Assembly (NCBI GenBank): GCA_008694505.1
Contig: VZDJ01004378.1
Coordinates: 18,678,239 to 18,742,238, forward strand
Direction: 5' to 3'
DNA length: 64,000 bases
Source of the DNA: Cyanoderma ruficeps
Lineage: Eukaryota > Chordata > Aves > Passeriformes > Timaliidae
The translations under genes were made by a program, and so were the position numbers. Under the pieces are notes generated by a model. It worked only from the letters and a program-made list of their open reading frames with translations, had not been told where the DNA came from and searched no databases. Below are positions 1 through 11,496 of the stretch, piece after piece; positions within the stretch are counted from its first letter, which is position 1, and every line of letters begins with the position of its first letter.

Positions 1-464
1 GGAAAGAAAACCCATTTGCCATGCACTTTAGCAGATTCTATGTTCCAACAGCACATCCAGCTCGGCTTTAACTTTAGCTGAATTTTCCGTTCATATTCTC
101 AGAACTCTCATGTTTCATTCTCATACTGTAGATTTTGCTGAAATAAATGTTTTAAATGAAAATACAGTATTTATCAAAAGCTTTTGGTCAGAATCTCTAG
201 AACTCCTTCCTTCAACTTGATCCATAAACAGAAAACTGACATCTGCCACAGGCTCTGCTCTAGTCTGTTGTTGCTTGTCCTCTCTGGCAGCTCTCCAGTA
301 ATACATATTCAGGCTATAATGTTGTCACAATTTTTGCTGTGTCTCCTCCATCTCAGGGCATTTGTCCTAAGTGATGAAGTGAGTATTGGAAAAATGTAGA
401 ATAAACCCTTTATACAACCCAGCCAACACCCAAAAAGCTGACAAACTCATCTTGCTGTTGCTGG
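1..464. other. non-genic AT-rich sequence
   Basis: No gene, repeat family or strong motif is visible. The two short opposing open frames are unremarkable and have no recognisable domain. The segment ends where a T/G-rich tract begins. Confidence 0.6.
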
Positions 465-600
465 GGTTTTGGGGGTTTTTTTTGGTTTGGTTTTTTGTTT
501 GTTTGTTTTTTGGGGGTTTTTTTGTTTTTGTTTTTTTTTTTTTTTTTTTTTTTTTGTTTTTTTTGTTTTNTTTGTTTTGTTGTTGTTTTGTTTGTTTTTA
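465..600. repeat. T/G-rich low-complexity tract
   Basis: The + strand is almost only T and G: runs of four or five G alternate with long T runs, followed by a pure T stretch with an undetermined base at 570. The Phe- and Lys-rich frames across it are artefacts of composition. The N and the homopolymer mean its true length is uncertain. The G runs at the start could in principle form a quadruplex. Confidence 0.9.
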
Positions 601-3600
601 CTTTCAAATCTCTTCTATAAAGTAATTTAAGTTTACTTCAGTGACCATAATAATTTGTGTATTTGAATTAAGTGGTGAAAATTGTTTTGGCTTTCCTTTC
701 CCAGTTTGGTGATTTATCTAGTGACTTCACCTTCTAAAATACCACCAGAATACGAAAGTAACACCATTCTGGAACAAAAGGTTTGAAAGAGTCTTTTGGG
801 ATTGTAGATTCCAGTGTTCAGATTTCAGATACAATAGCAACTGCTGATGTGTCAATGACTTGAAAACAAAATGCATTCTCTGAAAACCTAAATGTTAGTT
901 TGAGGTAATTATATAATTTAAATTTAATAAATATGTGGAAGAGCAAGAAGCTTGTGAATTAAATGTGCTCATGTAATTTGCACTGAATACCACTCCCAAA
1001 TATTTTTCTGTTCAATAGAAATTCAAATAATTTTAAAATTTTAGTAATAATATAAGATTTAAATTACTTCTTCAATTTATTTTCTCTTTCTGTTTAAAAT
1101 GTCATGTTTAGTGTGTAAAGAATAGTCCTTCATAAAACTTTGACAACACATGAAACCTAACTGCAGAAGGTGAGTTTGCTTATGTTTTTTATTGTACTCA
1201 TCCTGAAATAGTTTCAGGGAGAACATTTGGGATAAAAGATAGCTTAATTGCATTTTATATTCTTAATTCTCAACTCAACAACATTTAAACTACGTACCTT
1301 TTGAATTAAAAAGTGACCTTTAACTAAAGTACTCCCAGCTGGAGGCATTATAATTTATTAATATGACTTACAATGCATAAAAATACTGTTGCAGTTATAG
1401 AAAAGTCAATTAGGGCAACACCCTAGAGGACAAAAGAATAAAATGCAATAATAGTAATAACAACAACTTTTATCCAGAATGATTTAAAATTGGATTATGA
1501 GGGTGGCATGATGTCTCCATGTATAAAGGCTGAGACTACCTCTGATGCCAGTGGTTATGTGATTGACTCTCCATGTTCCAAGAGATATTTTTCCACTATA
1601 AGTTGAGTTCATGCCCTCTCTCTTTTAAGGTGAAAAAGAGGATGACAGCATTTAAGATGAAAAACTGTTCAAAACAGGCAAGCACTTTTGGGTCAAAGAA
1701 ACTTTAGAATTTTGCCTCTCTACCTTTGGATTTTTTTTTTTAACATGTATTTGAAAGAGGATTATCCAAAAGTTTTTTGTTGCACCAGATTTCTTTTCTA
1801 CGACTATGAAAGAAAATGTCCTTGGAACACTGTTAACCAAACTAATGACTGAACTTCAATATGCTTGTCTTTCACATTGTTTGGAGAGAAATTTCTGTGA
1901 AGAACATCCATATGTCGTTTCTGTTCTAGAAAATCTTCAGATATCTGCAGATTTTTCCTGGTGTCAGCACTGGTGTCTATTTCAATTGCTCAACAATATT
2001 TCTACATAGTATAGAAATGGGTCTTTTATATAGTTTTTTTTTTTTTTGATCTTAAACCACATTGGTCAGCTCTTCCCTTATCAACTCCTCTTTTTCATGC
2101 TATTATTAAGAAGGTAAAGAACTTACATGCTACTCTGGTATTTACACAAGCAAAAGATGGGTAAAGAGAGGCTTTTCAGTATGACAGGCAAAGATACAAA
2201 TAGATCCAATGACTTGATTAAATCAGAAAAAAGTTCAAGCAGGAAGGAAAACTGCACATTGAAACAGACTTCTCAAGGGAGATTACAATGCTGTTTTCAA
2301 AATAGGATGAAATATGTTTTAGGTTCTGGCACTAATACTTTTTCTGAGGATCTTTGCCCAATTGTGGTCAGACAAGGTGATCACATCAATCACTTCTGAT
2401 CTCCAAGTCTATTAATATGCAAACCCTCCAACTTGCCATGGTCCAAGTGTGGTGCATCATACTTAGAAGTGCCTCAGAGAGAAGCCTTTATGGCAAATAG
2501 GCAGGTCCTCATTCAATAAATGTGAAATGCAATGGAGATTCCTTTCACATTCTATAGACAATCCTACATTTTTTGTAATGCTTTATTCAAACACAAATTT
2601 AAAAACACTGTTTTTTGGGAGAAAAACACATTAAAGTTGGATTTGATGGAAACAATTCTATTCAAAATTTTCAAAATTAAAATAATAATTTTAGGTGCTA
2701 TATATTTGAGAAGCCATTTAAAAATATGTGTGTTTCAATGGTATTCTGTTGCTGTCCTTGGTATAGTATTTATAGCAGAAAACTTAAGATCTTCAAATGC
2801 AAGTACAGCATCATATTTATGCTTATAATTTTGAATCATTTACTATCTCCTTTTTTAAAAAAATCCAGATAAATAAATGAAATCATTTTGTTCCTCTGAA
2901 ATCAAGGATTCTATTGGTATCTAATTGTTTTCTACTTTTCAAGCCACACTGATTTATTCTCTATCATACTGGATTTGTAACAGTGTTTAAAAAAACCCAA
3001 GTTGATATATTTAAAAAGTGTAAGATGGTATTTTAAATTCAATTTTCACAATGTAACAGATGAAATTTTACTGACCAGCTACTCATGACTTTGTTGATGC
3101 TGATTATTTTTGGAGTTCTATCCAGAACTAGAAAAATTAAGTATTTTCTTTTTTTTTTTTTGGTGTGTTTTGTACTGTTGTTGCAGTCAGGACAGTCTAA
3201 AGTTTATGCCTAATGGGAAGGTATTTGGATTGGTGACCATGCAACATGAAATCAAAAGCAGCCAGCCTGAACAGTAATAGCAATAAAAATATTTATTNTT
3301 TCCTCTCTGGGAAAGAATTAAAAGCATATGGGAGAAGACTGTGGGCTTTTTGCAAGTAATTTTCTTTTTTTATCTGTATGTGTAGATGGTGCATCTGCCA
3401 CCTTTGGAGAGGTGAGTTAAATACACTTTCTCATGTACTATGCCTCCTTTTTCAAAGTATTTGCTATGAGGTATTTTGCTTGCAGAAGCACATCTTGAGT
3501 TGGTGTGTATTTGCATTGGCCTTTTCTGGGTATAGTGCCACAAGCCTGCTCCTAAAATCTGTTGGGATCAATATGACATATGCTATGTATCTCCTTAAGA

Positions 3601-4453
3601 AGTGTAGAAATTCTGTGAAAGCTAATTTAAGAAACCATGAATATGGGAAATTTTATCTACTACACTGCTTGAAAAAAAGTATAAGTTTACATATAGATGT
3701 AACATTTTATAAAGTGAATATGATTCAGGAATTCACATATGCTATGATACTGCGTGTAATTATTGAAAGCAGCTGATTTTTCTAACTGAAAGCAGTTAAC
3801 TGGGTGCAGATGTGCTCCAACTGCATGTACATAAACAAATTCTGTTTGGAGGAGTGGAGAAATTTAAACCCAATTACCATAAACAGTTCAATTTTCAAAA
3901 TGTCACAGAAAAATAGAATCCATCATGGTAGAAAAAAGCATTCCCTAAAGAATCATTGTTGTGATGATTCACATAACTTGCTTTTAGTGACAACAGTTGT
4001 GCAAATGCCAGATACAATGAATCTTGAATGTTAAATGTACACTTGAGACTTCCTAAAGAGTATTTTAACACTTAAAGACAATTTGCTATGTATGTGAGTA
4101 TATAAAGAAGGCCTCATTTGCACAGACTCATCCTCTGACAAACGGACTGCACCAATTATATATTATGCTTTTGGAGACATTTTTGTTTGATATTATTTGA
4201 TTTTGATGTAACATAGCAAACGTCTCCTGGCCTCTACACAACCTAAGTGTTTTAGAAAAGAACATAATTTGTGAAGTAATATAGTTCCAGTAAATTGAAT
4301 GCCATTAAATTATTGCAGTAATTTATAGTATGAAAAATTAAAATTTTTCAAGCAGTTGCATAAATATAAGTTTCATCCAAGAAATTTTACCTTTCATTTT
4401 GCAAGCAAAACTACTACAAATATTTAAGTGAAAAATAGCCACATTTTTAATGT
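601..4453. other. long non-genic AT-rich stretch
   Basis: About 3.8 kb without a recognisable gene or repeat family. It has short T runs (near 1731, 2034 and 3150) and one undetermined base at 3298. The longest open frame of the whole window (3378-3776, 132 codons) lies here, but its product is rich in Cys, Leu, Lys and Ile with no domain, signal or known motif, and nothing splice-like at its ends. I treat the stretch as unique non-coding DNA. Confidence 0.6.
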
Positions 4454-4458
4454 CAGGT
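4454..4458. repeat. target-site duplication, left copy (CAGGT)
   Basis: CAGGT directly precedes the TG that opens the LTR at 4459. CACGT directly follows its terminal CA at 5875-5879. Four of five bases agree, as expected for an aged 5-bp duplication. Confidence 0.5.
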
Positions 4459-5422
4459 TGTAGTGGTTTTACATTTGCCAAATTTGTTTGCTAATTAGGA
4501 GATAGGATTTTGGGAGAAAAAGGCAAAAACGGGCTCAACTTAGAAGCAAAACCAGATAGATTTTATTAACATACACCAAGAGAAGAAAACAAGAAAGAAA
4601 AAAAGCCCCAACACAAATTAATTTCTAAAACCAACATTTTCTCCCAGTTCAAACTTTTCATTTTCTACAAACATTGTAAAGAGGCAAAACTCAGAACCAC
4701 TTATAAAACAGTCTTTCATTCAGTCTTTGAGAGAGAAGTCACTCCCGTGGTTTGGTAACTTTTACCAAAAGCAGCCCGCCCTGAAGAATCTGCATTTGTG
4801 GAACTTCCCATATCACGCAGCCTTTCCCATGACTACCTATGGGCCATGGACTTCACAAATTGGGGTGGTACTTTTTAAAAATGAGCGGTTTCAAAAAACA
4901 AGGGATACTTTTCACCTCAGGGAACAGAGATAGTCTTTTCACTTCTTCACTGGCAGAGGGCTTCTTCTCATCTCTCTCTGTTCAACCTCTCATGGGGGCA
5001 CAAAAAAAAATATTCACTCAGTTCATCACAGATACCTTTGCTCAAATCCACAAATCATGTCCCCAATTTATATTGTCCACGATTTAAAAGATTGTGCTGC
5101 TACCATAATCCATAGGGAATTTTCAGCCTAGAACCAAGGCAACTCGTCATCTCTACCACTCAAGAGTCACTCTTCCTTTACTGACTTTGAGATCCCCATA
5201 TTGTCCCTTTACATGTTTCCAATTTGGCCTTTTCTTTCATGTCTGAGAATGGTTAAAGTCTTAATCTGTGTCAGGAAAAAGTTAAAGACTGCCCAGGCCT
5301 GTGGTGGTTAGGTGATCTCTGCAGCTGCAAATGTTTCAAAGCCATGCCCATGGTGGTGAAGGCTGATGGATACCTTGTCTTCCACCCCTCCATCCCATAG
5401 CATGAGCCTCTGACAGCTGCTC

Positions 5423-5428
5423 TATAAG
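5423..5428 (+). promoter_or_regulatory. TATA-like box of the LTR promoter
   Basis: TATAAG lies in CTCTATAAGGCCC, just before the GC-rich part of the LTR. It is about 320 bp upstream of the AATAAA, so the R region would be long. Activity cannot be judged from sequence. Confidence 0.4.
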
Positions 5429-5742
5429 GCCCAGTGTAGGGTGGGAGGGGGATCCCATCCTCCCCTCAGGTCAGGGGTGCTGGCAGCCAGGGGGGCCCCG
5501 GGGCATGGTCCTCCCACAGCCCAGCCCCGATCCCGCTGCCGCCTCAGACCCAAGGCTGGCCCTGCCGGACTGCAGCCCTACCTCCTCTGCGGGCAGCAGC
5601 TCCCGGAGTCCCGACCAGCCCTGCTCTGAGGGCAGCCAGAGCCTAAACCGGGCTCTCCTCAGCTAGCCTACATGTCACCTGCTCGCTGGACAGGGGAGAA
5701 AGAGAGAGTCTCCAACCTAGCTTCAGCTTTTAAATGGGTATT

Positions 5743-5748
5743 AATAAA
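5743..5748 (+). terminator. polyadenylation signal of the LTR
   Basis: AATAAA in TATTAATAAAAGTCG, about 126 bp before the LTR end, where an R/U5 signal is expected. Confidence 0.45.
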
Positions 5749-5874
5749 AGTCGCATTCTGTTCTCTGAGTGGTCAGATCTGCATGTCAATCCAAAACCTG
5801 CCCCCCCATTGGTCCTTGTCCTTTCCATAGAATGCTAAGGTCCTAGCAGGGAGATACTATTTCAACCCACGACA

Positions 5875-5879
5875 CACGT
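5875..5879. repeat. target-site duplication, right copy (CACGT)
   Basis: CACGT follows the terminal CA of the LTR and matches CAGGT at 4454-4458 with one difference. Confidence 0.5.
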
Positions 5880-6530
5880 TATGTAGATTTTATGCTAGAG
5901 GCTACTTATCCTAGTGAGTAGTTTCATAAAAATTAAAAGATCCACCATCAGAAGTAACTTAATAAAAATACAGACCAGCTACCACAATTACATTTCTTGA
6001 ATATTTCAAAATGAATATTTCAGTTTGCAAGATGTCAAGTTGCTAAGTAATTTCTCACTTATGCTGTGACCTTATAGCACAAGAGACATGCCAGATTCTG
6101 TGAACACTGCAGATCTTGTATCACTCTAAATACCATCAATGAATTGGTTAGGTCATAAGCCTAAAGAAGAACTCAGACAATTCCCCAAAAACTTTGCAAA
6201 TGAAGAGAGATATTTGGTGTTGCCTAGGCTGAGATGAACTGAACTCATCTTGCTTATGTTCCAGAATGGAGGCCTGCTTGCTTGAGGAAAAACTTTTTAA
6301 AGCAAAGGTGCTGCAATTTTTTCATATATGTTGCATATATGGTATGCATATAAGGTATTTCTCATACCTTAAATCAATGCCTTATCTGATTCATCAAGGT
6401 CTCTGAATTAGATTTATATGTTTGTTACAAATTCAAACTATCGTATTTCAAGTGGCAAATGGCAAGTTACTAGCTTAAAAATCATGGGTAGATACCTTTG
6501 TGTGGAACAGAATCCAGCTAGACAAACACA
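5880..6530. other. non-genic AT-rich sequence
   Basis: No gene or repeat family recognised. Near 6310-6375 there are short purine-pyrimidine repeats (variants of GCATATA) and a small hairpin, AAGGTAT/ATACCTT. Confidence 0.55.
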
Positions 6531-6532
6531 AG

Positions 6533-6611
6533 TTATGCCATTACATAGTGGCATAATAATTATATTAATGCCATTATATTATGCATTCTATTATATTACA
6601 TAATGGCATTA
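6533..6611. repeat. cluster of AT-rich inverted repeats around TGCCATTA
   Basis: Two perfect hairpins sit side by side. TTATGCCA (6533-6540) pairs with TGGCATAA (6549-6556) over an 8-nt loop. TAATGCCATTAT (6566-6577) pairs with ATAATGGCATTA (6600-6611) over a 22-nt loop that is itself nearly self-complementary. TGCCATTA or its complement recurs through the segment. It may be a decayed MITE-like fragment or simple AT-rich DNA shaped by cruciform slippage. Confidence 0.7.
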
Positions 6612-6831
6612 ATAATAATTAATAACAGTATCAGATAATGAGTGACATGTTGCAGTGATACCAGTCCATTACATGTTATTATTTATAACTACAAAATATT
6701 TTCCAGAACAGCCAACATGAATTATTCCTAACTTTATTTTTTGTTGACTTTCATGCTAGTACCAGCAGGAAATGCCCAGAAGCTGGAGAGGGATCATCAC
6801 AGGTCAGCAGGAGAGCACCTGAAGAGCAGGA

Positions 6832-6864
6832 CAACTCACATGCAGGACTCCAGCATGTGAGTTG
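6832..6864. repeat. perfect 12-bp hairpin with 9-nt loop
   Basis: CAACTCACATGC (6832-6843) and GCATGTGAGTTG (6853-6864) are exact reverse complements around AGGACTCCA. It lies just upstream of the CR1 endonuclease relic. Confidence 0.8.
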
Positions 6865-6899
6865 ACTTCACTGGGGGGATCCAACTGAAATGGCTCTAT

Positions 6900-7070
6900 A
6901 GAAATGCACATAGCAGGGAGAATAAACAACAGGAATTTGAGGTGTGCACGTGCCTGCAGGGCCACACTCTTACTGGAACCATGGAGACATGGTGGGATGG
7001 CTCCTATGCCTGGAGTACTGGGATGGAATGATTCAGGCTCTTTTTGAAGGACAGGCAGAGGAGATGAGGG
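6900..7070 (+). mobile_element. CR1 LINE relic, endonuclease end of ORF2
   Basis: In the frame from 6984 the DNA reads ETWWDGSYAWSTGME, then stop codons at 7029 and about 7065, with RLF-KDRQRR-like residues between them. This closely matches the remembered N-terminal part of avian CR1 ORF2, the apurinic endonuclease domain, which has TETWWDGS followed by GYRLFRRDRQGRRGG. Upstream, NKQQEFEVC-like sequence at about 6926 also fits. The copy is broken by stops and small shifts and is not functional. Sequence further out (to about 7215) may also be CR1 but is too decayed to claim. No matching 3' part follows, so this is an internal piece. Confidence 0.75.
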
Positions 7071-8292
7071 CAGCAGAACACATAATACTTGGTGAACTTT
7101 CTTCTGAATGAACAGGAGACAATCTCCCGGCACAACTTTTTCCTTTTAAGTTTTGGATTTCTACTGGTGAAAAATTTCTCAGTCCACTGTGTGGTGTTGT
7201 CACATTCAGTGAATCAGCCACACGTCATATTGAATGAATAAAACAAAAATTCTGCTACTCTTAGTCTCGTGAGTGATCCTTGCTAGCATAATCCTCATAG
7301 ATTAAATGCATACAAGCAAGCAAAATTTACATTCCTTACATGCCTGTCTGGTTTATTTGAATATGCCTCCATGCCTTTGAAGTGGTCTTTGTCTACCACC
7401 AAGGAAAACCTAGTATGACAGAAGTTGCCTGAAACTCTGTAATAAACCACTTTGTTCACAGACTTATGACTTTGCCAAGCTACCAGATACGATCAATACG
7501 TTTGCTGAACTTTGTTTATTTGCAAAAGCATATTTATTAGGTATTCTATTTGGTTAAATTATGAGCCCTTAAAATGATCTTTTCATAACCATAGTAAGCA
7601 ATTTTTAGTCTGGCAGTCAGCTTTCTGCAGTTTTCTTTGATAGAGAGCTTATCCCCTTTCTTTGTAGCCTGCACAGACAAGAAGATTGCATCTCCAGGAA
7701 TAAATGAACATACTCCATATAGGGCTGCAAATGTGGAATAGGACATTACTTGAAGTTTCCTTTTGCAAGAGTAGGAGGTCATAGAATCTGACTAATGAGA
7801 GCCATTCCTTTGTATAGCAGGGAACAGAGACCAGCATTCCTGAGTCTCCAAGATCTCCTCTGACTAACAAAGAGGTGTGGGACCATGGTGTAGCAGTGCC
7901 AGCAGCTCATCCCTACAGCTTCCACCGACATTGTCAGTGATGGTAGGGATAATATACTCCACCATGCCTGGTAACACTTGGAGACTGCAGTACCAAAACA
8001 TGGAATCAATATTTTTCCAATTGGTAATTGAAGCCGTAATACCCTTTAGCTGATGAGGACCCTCACTGAGAACAGACAGGGTGTAATTCCTACCCCAGTG
8101 TGCTGAAGTGTTTGCGCTGGCATTTGTGCGCTCTGCATTTAAGGCAGGATGAAAACAAGACTGAGATTTCAGTGGGGGCTAACAGGAAAAGTTACTAGCA
8201 GAACCCATTGATGTGTTTTTTTCAGTACTCATATTTTTAGTACACGAGTATAACGCTCTGCTGGAGTCTATGGGCCAGCTCTGCCACCCCGG
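7071..8292. other. non-genic sequence between CR1 relic and reversed LTR
   Basis: No gene recognised. Overlapping minus-strand frames at 7546-8009 have no domain I can name. The upper part (about 8200-8292) could be what remains of the internal region of the reversed retrovirus whose LTR follows, but no gag or pol similarity is visible. Confidence 0.5.
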
Positions 8293-8302
8293 CACGGCAC
8301 CA
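8293..8302 (-). other. possible retroviral primer-binding site (tRNA-His-like)
   Basis: Read on the minus strand, TGGTGCCGTG follows the LTR end after four bases. It is complementary to the last ten bases, CACGGCACCA, of tRNA-His as I remember it. The match weakens after ten bases. Primer sites normally begin with TGG a few bases past the LTR end, so position and sequence both fit. With only ten bases matching, another tRNA or chance remains possible. Confidence 0.4.
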
Positions 8303-8306
8303 GAAG

Positions 8307-8894
8307 TGGGACACAACTCCCAAGCGAGCGATGGGAGCTGCGGCTTAGAGCTCTGGCTCTACGGCATGAAGATCTGCTAGCAGTGCAGGCTGGAGGCAAG
8401 GAACGGGAGGGAGGCTCTCGTTTGAATTCCAAAAGGTTTTAATCTCTTGAATGGGCAGTTACAGAAACAGCACAGAATACAGTTATGTAACTTTATAAAC
8501 AGGGAAGGTCCAAGGAGTGGGAACCAGGGCTCAACCAATAAGGAACGAGAGTAGGAGGATCCTAAGGCATGGCTTATAAAACAATAACCAATGAGAAGGC
8601 ATAAGGGGAGGATACAACCTGGATAAACCAATGGTGTGCCAAGTAATGTAGAACCTTCTAGAACTAAAAGCAGGGACAAACCAGGATTGATATTCGGATA
8701 AGTGGGGTACTAGGCAAGGGGTTTGGTTCAAGGGAAGATTGGCATGGAATATTCAGGAAAGATTGGCAGGATCAGGCTAAACTGATAGCTTAAGGGAAAG
8801 CACAGCTTTGGGACAAACCATTAACTTAGGAGGAACAGGGGGATACAGAACATGCAACAATCATTAAGGCAATGAACTCGAGCACACCACCACA
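8307..8894 (-). mobile_element. reversed endogenous retrovirus LTR, probably a 5' LTR
   Basis: On the minus strand the segment starts TGTGGTGGTGTGCTCGAG (at 8894) and ends GTTGTGTCCCA (at 8307). A TATA-like box, TTTTATAAG (complement of about 8574-8582), is followed by a second AT box at 8492-8499 and an ATTAAA signal (complement of 8438-8443). Three CCAAT boxes read on the + strand. Order and length (588 bp) suit an LTR. A possible primer-binding site lies just beyond the inner end, so this may be the 5' LTR of a provirus whose body was deleted. No clear target duplication was found, so the outer limit is less certain than the inner signals. Confidence 0.5.
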
Positions 8895-11496
8895 TGAGCA
8901 CAAACTTTTTCTTTTCTTCCCCTCCATTTTGCCCAGACTTCATTCAGTTTACAGTGCAGAATGAACTGTTAATATATCAGGCCATGCACTGCAAAGAGGT
9001 TTTCATGGGGCCTCTGTCTCTTCTGCTGCTGAATTGGTGAGCTGGGTGGTTTATCAGACGGTGTCACGGAGTTTTCCCTGTTCCCTCATCACACACCCTT
9101 GCCTAGCATTGTGATTTTTGAAAACTTTTACTTGACTATGAACTGTAACTGCAGGTTAATAACTACCTAAGTTATTTCTGAAATCTATACTTTCCTGCCA
9201 GGCCTTAGTTTAAATTGATCAATTAAATTAATCATTGACATCAAATGTGACTGCGTGTGCACAGACAAGAACAAAAACATGTCTTAGAAAATTAGGCTGA
9301 AATGGTTTCTTGTTTATGATGATTTACTACTGCTTTTGTAAAATTGGATTGTACTTTTGCCTGTAAAATAAATAAAGGGAAACTTACATTAATTGAAATT
9401 AAATGTTTCTGGTTACCCAAAAGTGATGTTTGATGATCAGAAGAGTTTAGATCAAGGTTTACAAATAAGGTCAATAAGAACTCTGCTTATATATAAAGTG
9501 AAAAAATTCAAATTAAATACTATATTTTTGTCTCTACTTCCTTTATTCCAGTTTCCAACTAATAAAATGAGAAGAACAGTACCATCTTTAGTGTTTTTAG
9601 AGATATGTAATAAAGAAATTATATTACATATAAAGGAAAATTAATAAATGGGGTCAAATATCCACTTTCCCACAAATATGTTCAAAACATGTTCAAATAC
9701 CCACTCCACAGAAAAACTGAATTCTCCGAGGACTGGAAAAAAAGGTAAAATTCCAAACAAACCACATTTTTCATTATTCTTGTAGGAAATGAAAGCATAA
9801 AGATAAAGAAAAATGCTTTGTTTTACTTATAGCTGATGTTCTTCACAGAAAATCTCTAAAATACACTGGATCTTGGGATTCCAAGAATGACAGCCTATAT
9901 TCAATTTTTTTCTCATATGAGAGACCATTCAGGCAGTAACCAGTACTTCAAATCTGGGCGCTAGAAGGCTTGGGATTTGGTCCTGAAACTCTGCAGTACT
10001 CTGCTCTATGACAGGAAGACTGTATGAGAGAGGAGTCCAGGTTTAAGCTCTTAAGGTGGTTCAAAATGCATTCAAATTCTTTGGCCTGCACATTATGTTT
10101 GAAACATTCACCTACTGTGTGACACAGCTCCGTGTTGGAACAGCTTCTTCAACCTAGAGGTAGGTTTTGAAGTTTGTTTCCTCATCTCCAGAATGCCTCA
10201 TACTCTATCAGTATTGCCCAGATCACTATTTAAGGCACACACTCCAATTCAAACTGTATTCAAACTCCTGCAGTGCTGGGTTGGGGTCATAGCTTTCAGA
10301 ATCTTCGTTTCTCAATATCTGGATCCTGCAAGCCTCAGGAACAAGCCTTATATCCTCACCTTTCCATCCTTAGAACAGGCTCGCCTAAGGGTGATTCTAT
10401 GCACAAAGGGATTTGTAATGAATTATCCTTGCTGCACTGCTTCTTATGAGTGAGTGACATTTCCCACCTACCTTTCATGGCACTCTGTTCTCAGCTTCAC
10501 CTTTACTTGCCTGTCACTTTGCAAGTTGTGGAATGAGCAACAGGTTCACAACTGCTTCTTGACCAGTCAGTCAAACACCCCGTTTTTCTAGGGAACACAG
10601 TCTCTACATAGCTGAATATTTGGTCTAAAAAAAATTATAATTAACATTTAGGAGGAAAATAATTAACAATTATTCAGTTTCTGAGAACTCCATTCAACAA
10701 AAGCTTATTGTTAACTTCAGGTGGATTAGTCACCTTCCTTATCTGACTGCATAACCAGCAACCTTTGGAGTCCTTTAAGTTGTCCACGCTCAATCATTTG
10801 AAAAGCAACATCTGGCAAGTAGGATGTCATGATATGTGGGCAGCCCTTGCCGAATGTTTCTTGCTTACCAGGAATGTGCAAAGTGAGTTTACTTTGAGCC
10901 TGTATCCTCTAGGATCACCCTCAATCTCAACTGCAAAGGCACACAAATGGGTAAAGTTCAATACTTCAAAATGAAGCCCAGGTTTGAGCATTGTTGAGAG
11001 AGGGCAGGAAACCCTCTCATTCCCATTTGGAGCAGGAAGCTGATGGAGGTCTTGAAAAAATAAAAATACCTCCATTCAGTGCAGGTCTGAAACAATGCCT
11101 GATCAACCATGTGTAGCTGGTGATTACAAAGCTGAGTAATCACAGCAGTTTCCACTGAAAACCAGAGCAATGAAAGGAGGACAGTTTCATCCAAGTACAC
11201 ATACAGCAATCACAAATGTCACCAAGAATGAGTGAGACAAAATCAATCAACACCTGTAGTCCTCTGTGGCTGGTGCCTTCCTATCTGGAGTAGTTTTCTT
11301 TTGCAAAAAAACAATGTAAAATTCATTAGGAGGCTTTTATTACAGACACCACGCACCACTAAAGAAGATTTGCATTTCATGGCCAATCTTGTCCATTATT
11401 ACATTCTGGACAAGACTCCATCCTGTAGCTATTTTCTAAGAAAGCTCACTGAAGTGAGTCCCGGGAAGGATGCAGGTGGAAAAACGTCTTGATAGA
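8895..11496. other. non-genic sequence with a conserved-looking patch
   Basis: No gene or repeat family recognised. The patch 9100-9250 has clustered TTAAT and ATCAAT homeodomain-like words around AATTGATCAATTAAATTAAT and reads like a conserved non-coding element; that is an impression only. The frames at 10193-10453, 10827-11075 and 10958-11209 have no recognisable domain. Confidence 0.5.

Larger units (their letters stand above)
4459..5874 (+). mobile_element. long solo LTR of an endogenous retrovirus, ERVL-like
   Basis: The element opens with TGTAGTGGTTTTACATTTGC and closes with AACCCACGACA, the TG...CA ends of a retroviral LTR. The start resembles songbird LTRs I know. A TATA-like box (TATAAG, 5423-5428) precedes a GC-rich block (about 5440-5690), then a polyadenylation signal AATAAA at 5743-5748. 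That U3-R-U5 order fits the + strand. Flanking 5-mers CAGGT and CACGT agree at four of five positions, and 5-bp duplications fit ERVL or gamma-type elements. No internal retroviral sequence is seen on either side, so it is probably a solo LTR left by recombination. At 1,416 bp it is long for an LTR, so a nested insertion is possible. The short frames inside, including 5441-5629, are not genes. Confidence 0.7.

Noticed and set aside
386..625. Phe-rich (+) and Lys-rich (-) opposing frames
   Set aside because: Both are translations of the T/G-rich low-complexity tract.
3378..3776. Longest open frame in the window (132 codons, + strand)
   Set aside because: Composition is low-complexity for a protein, rich in Cys, Leu, Lys and Ile, with no domain, signal or splice context. 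A frame of this size is expected by chance in 64 kb.
6804..7133. 109-codon minus-strand frame
   Set aside because: It is antisense to the CR1 endonuclease relic, whose + strand translation is the recognisable one.
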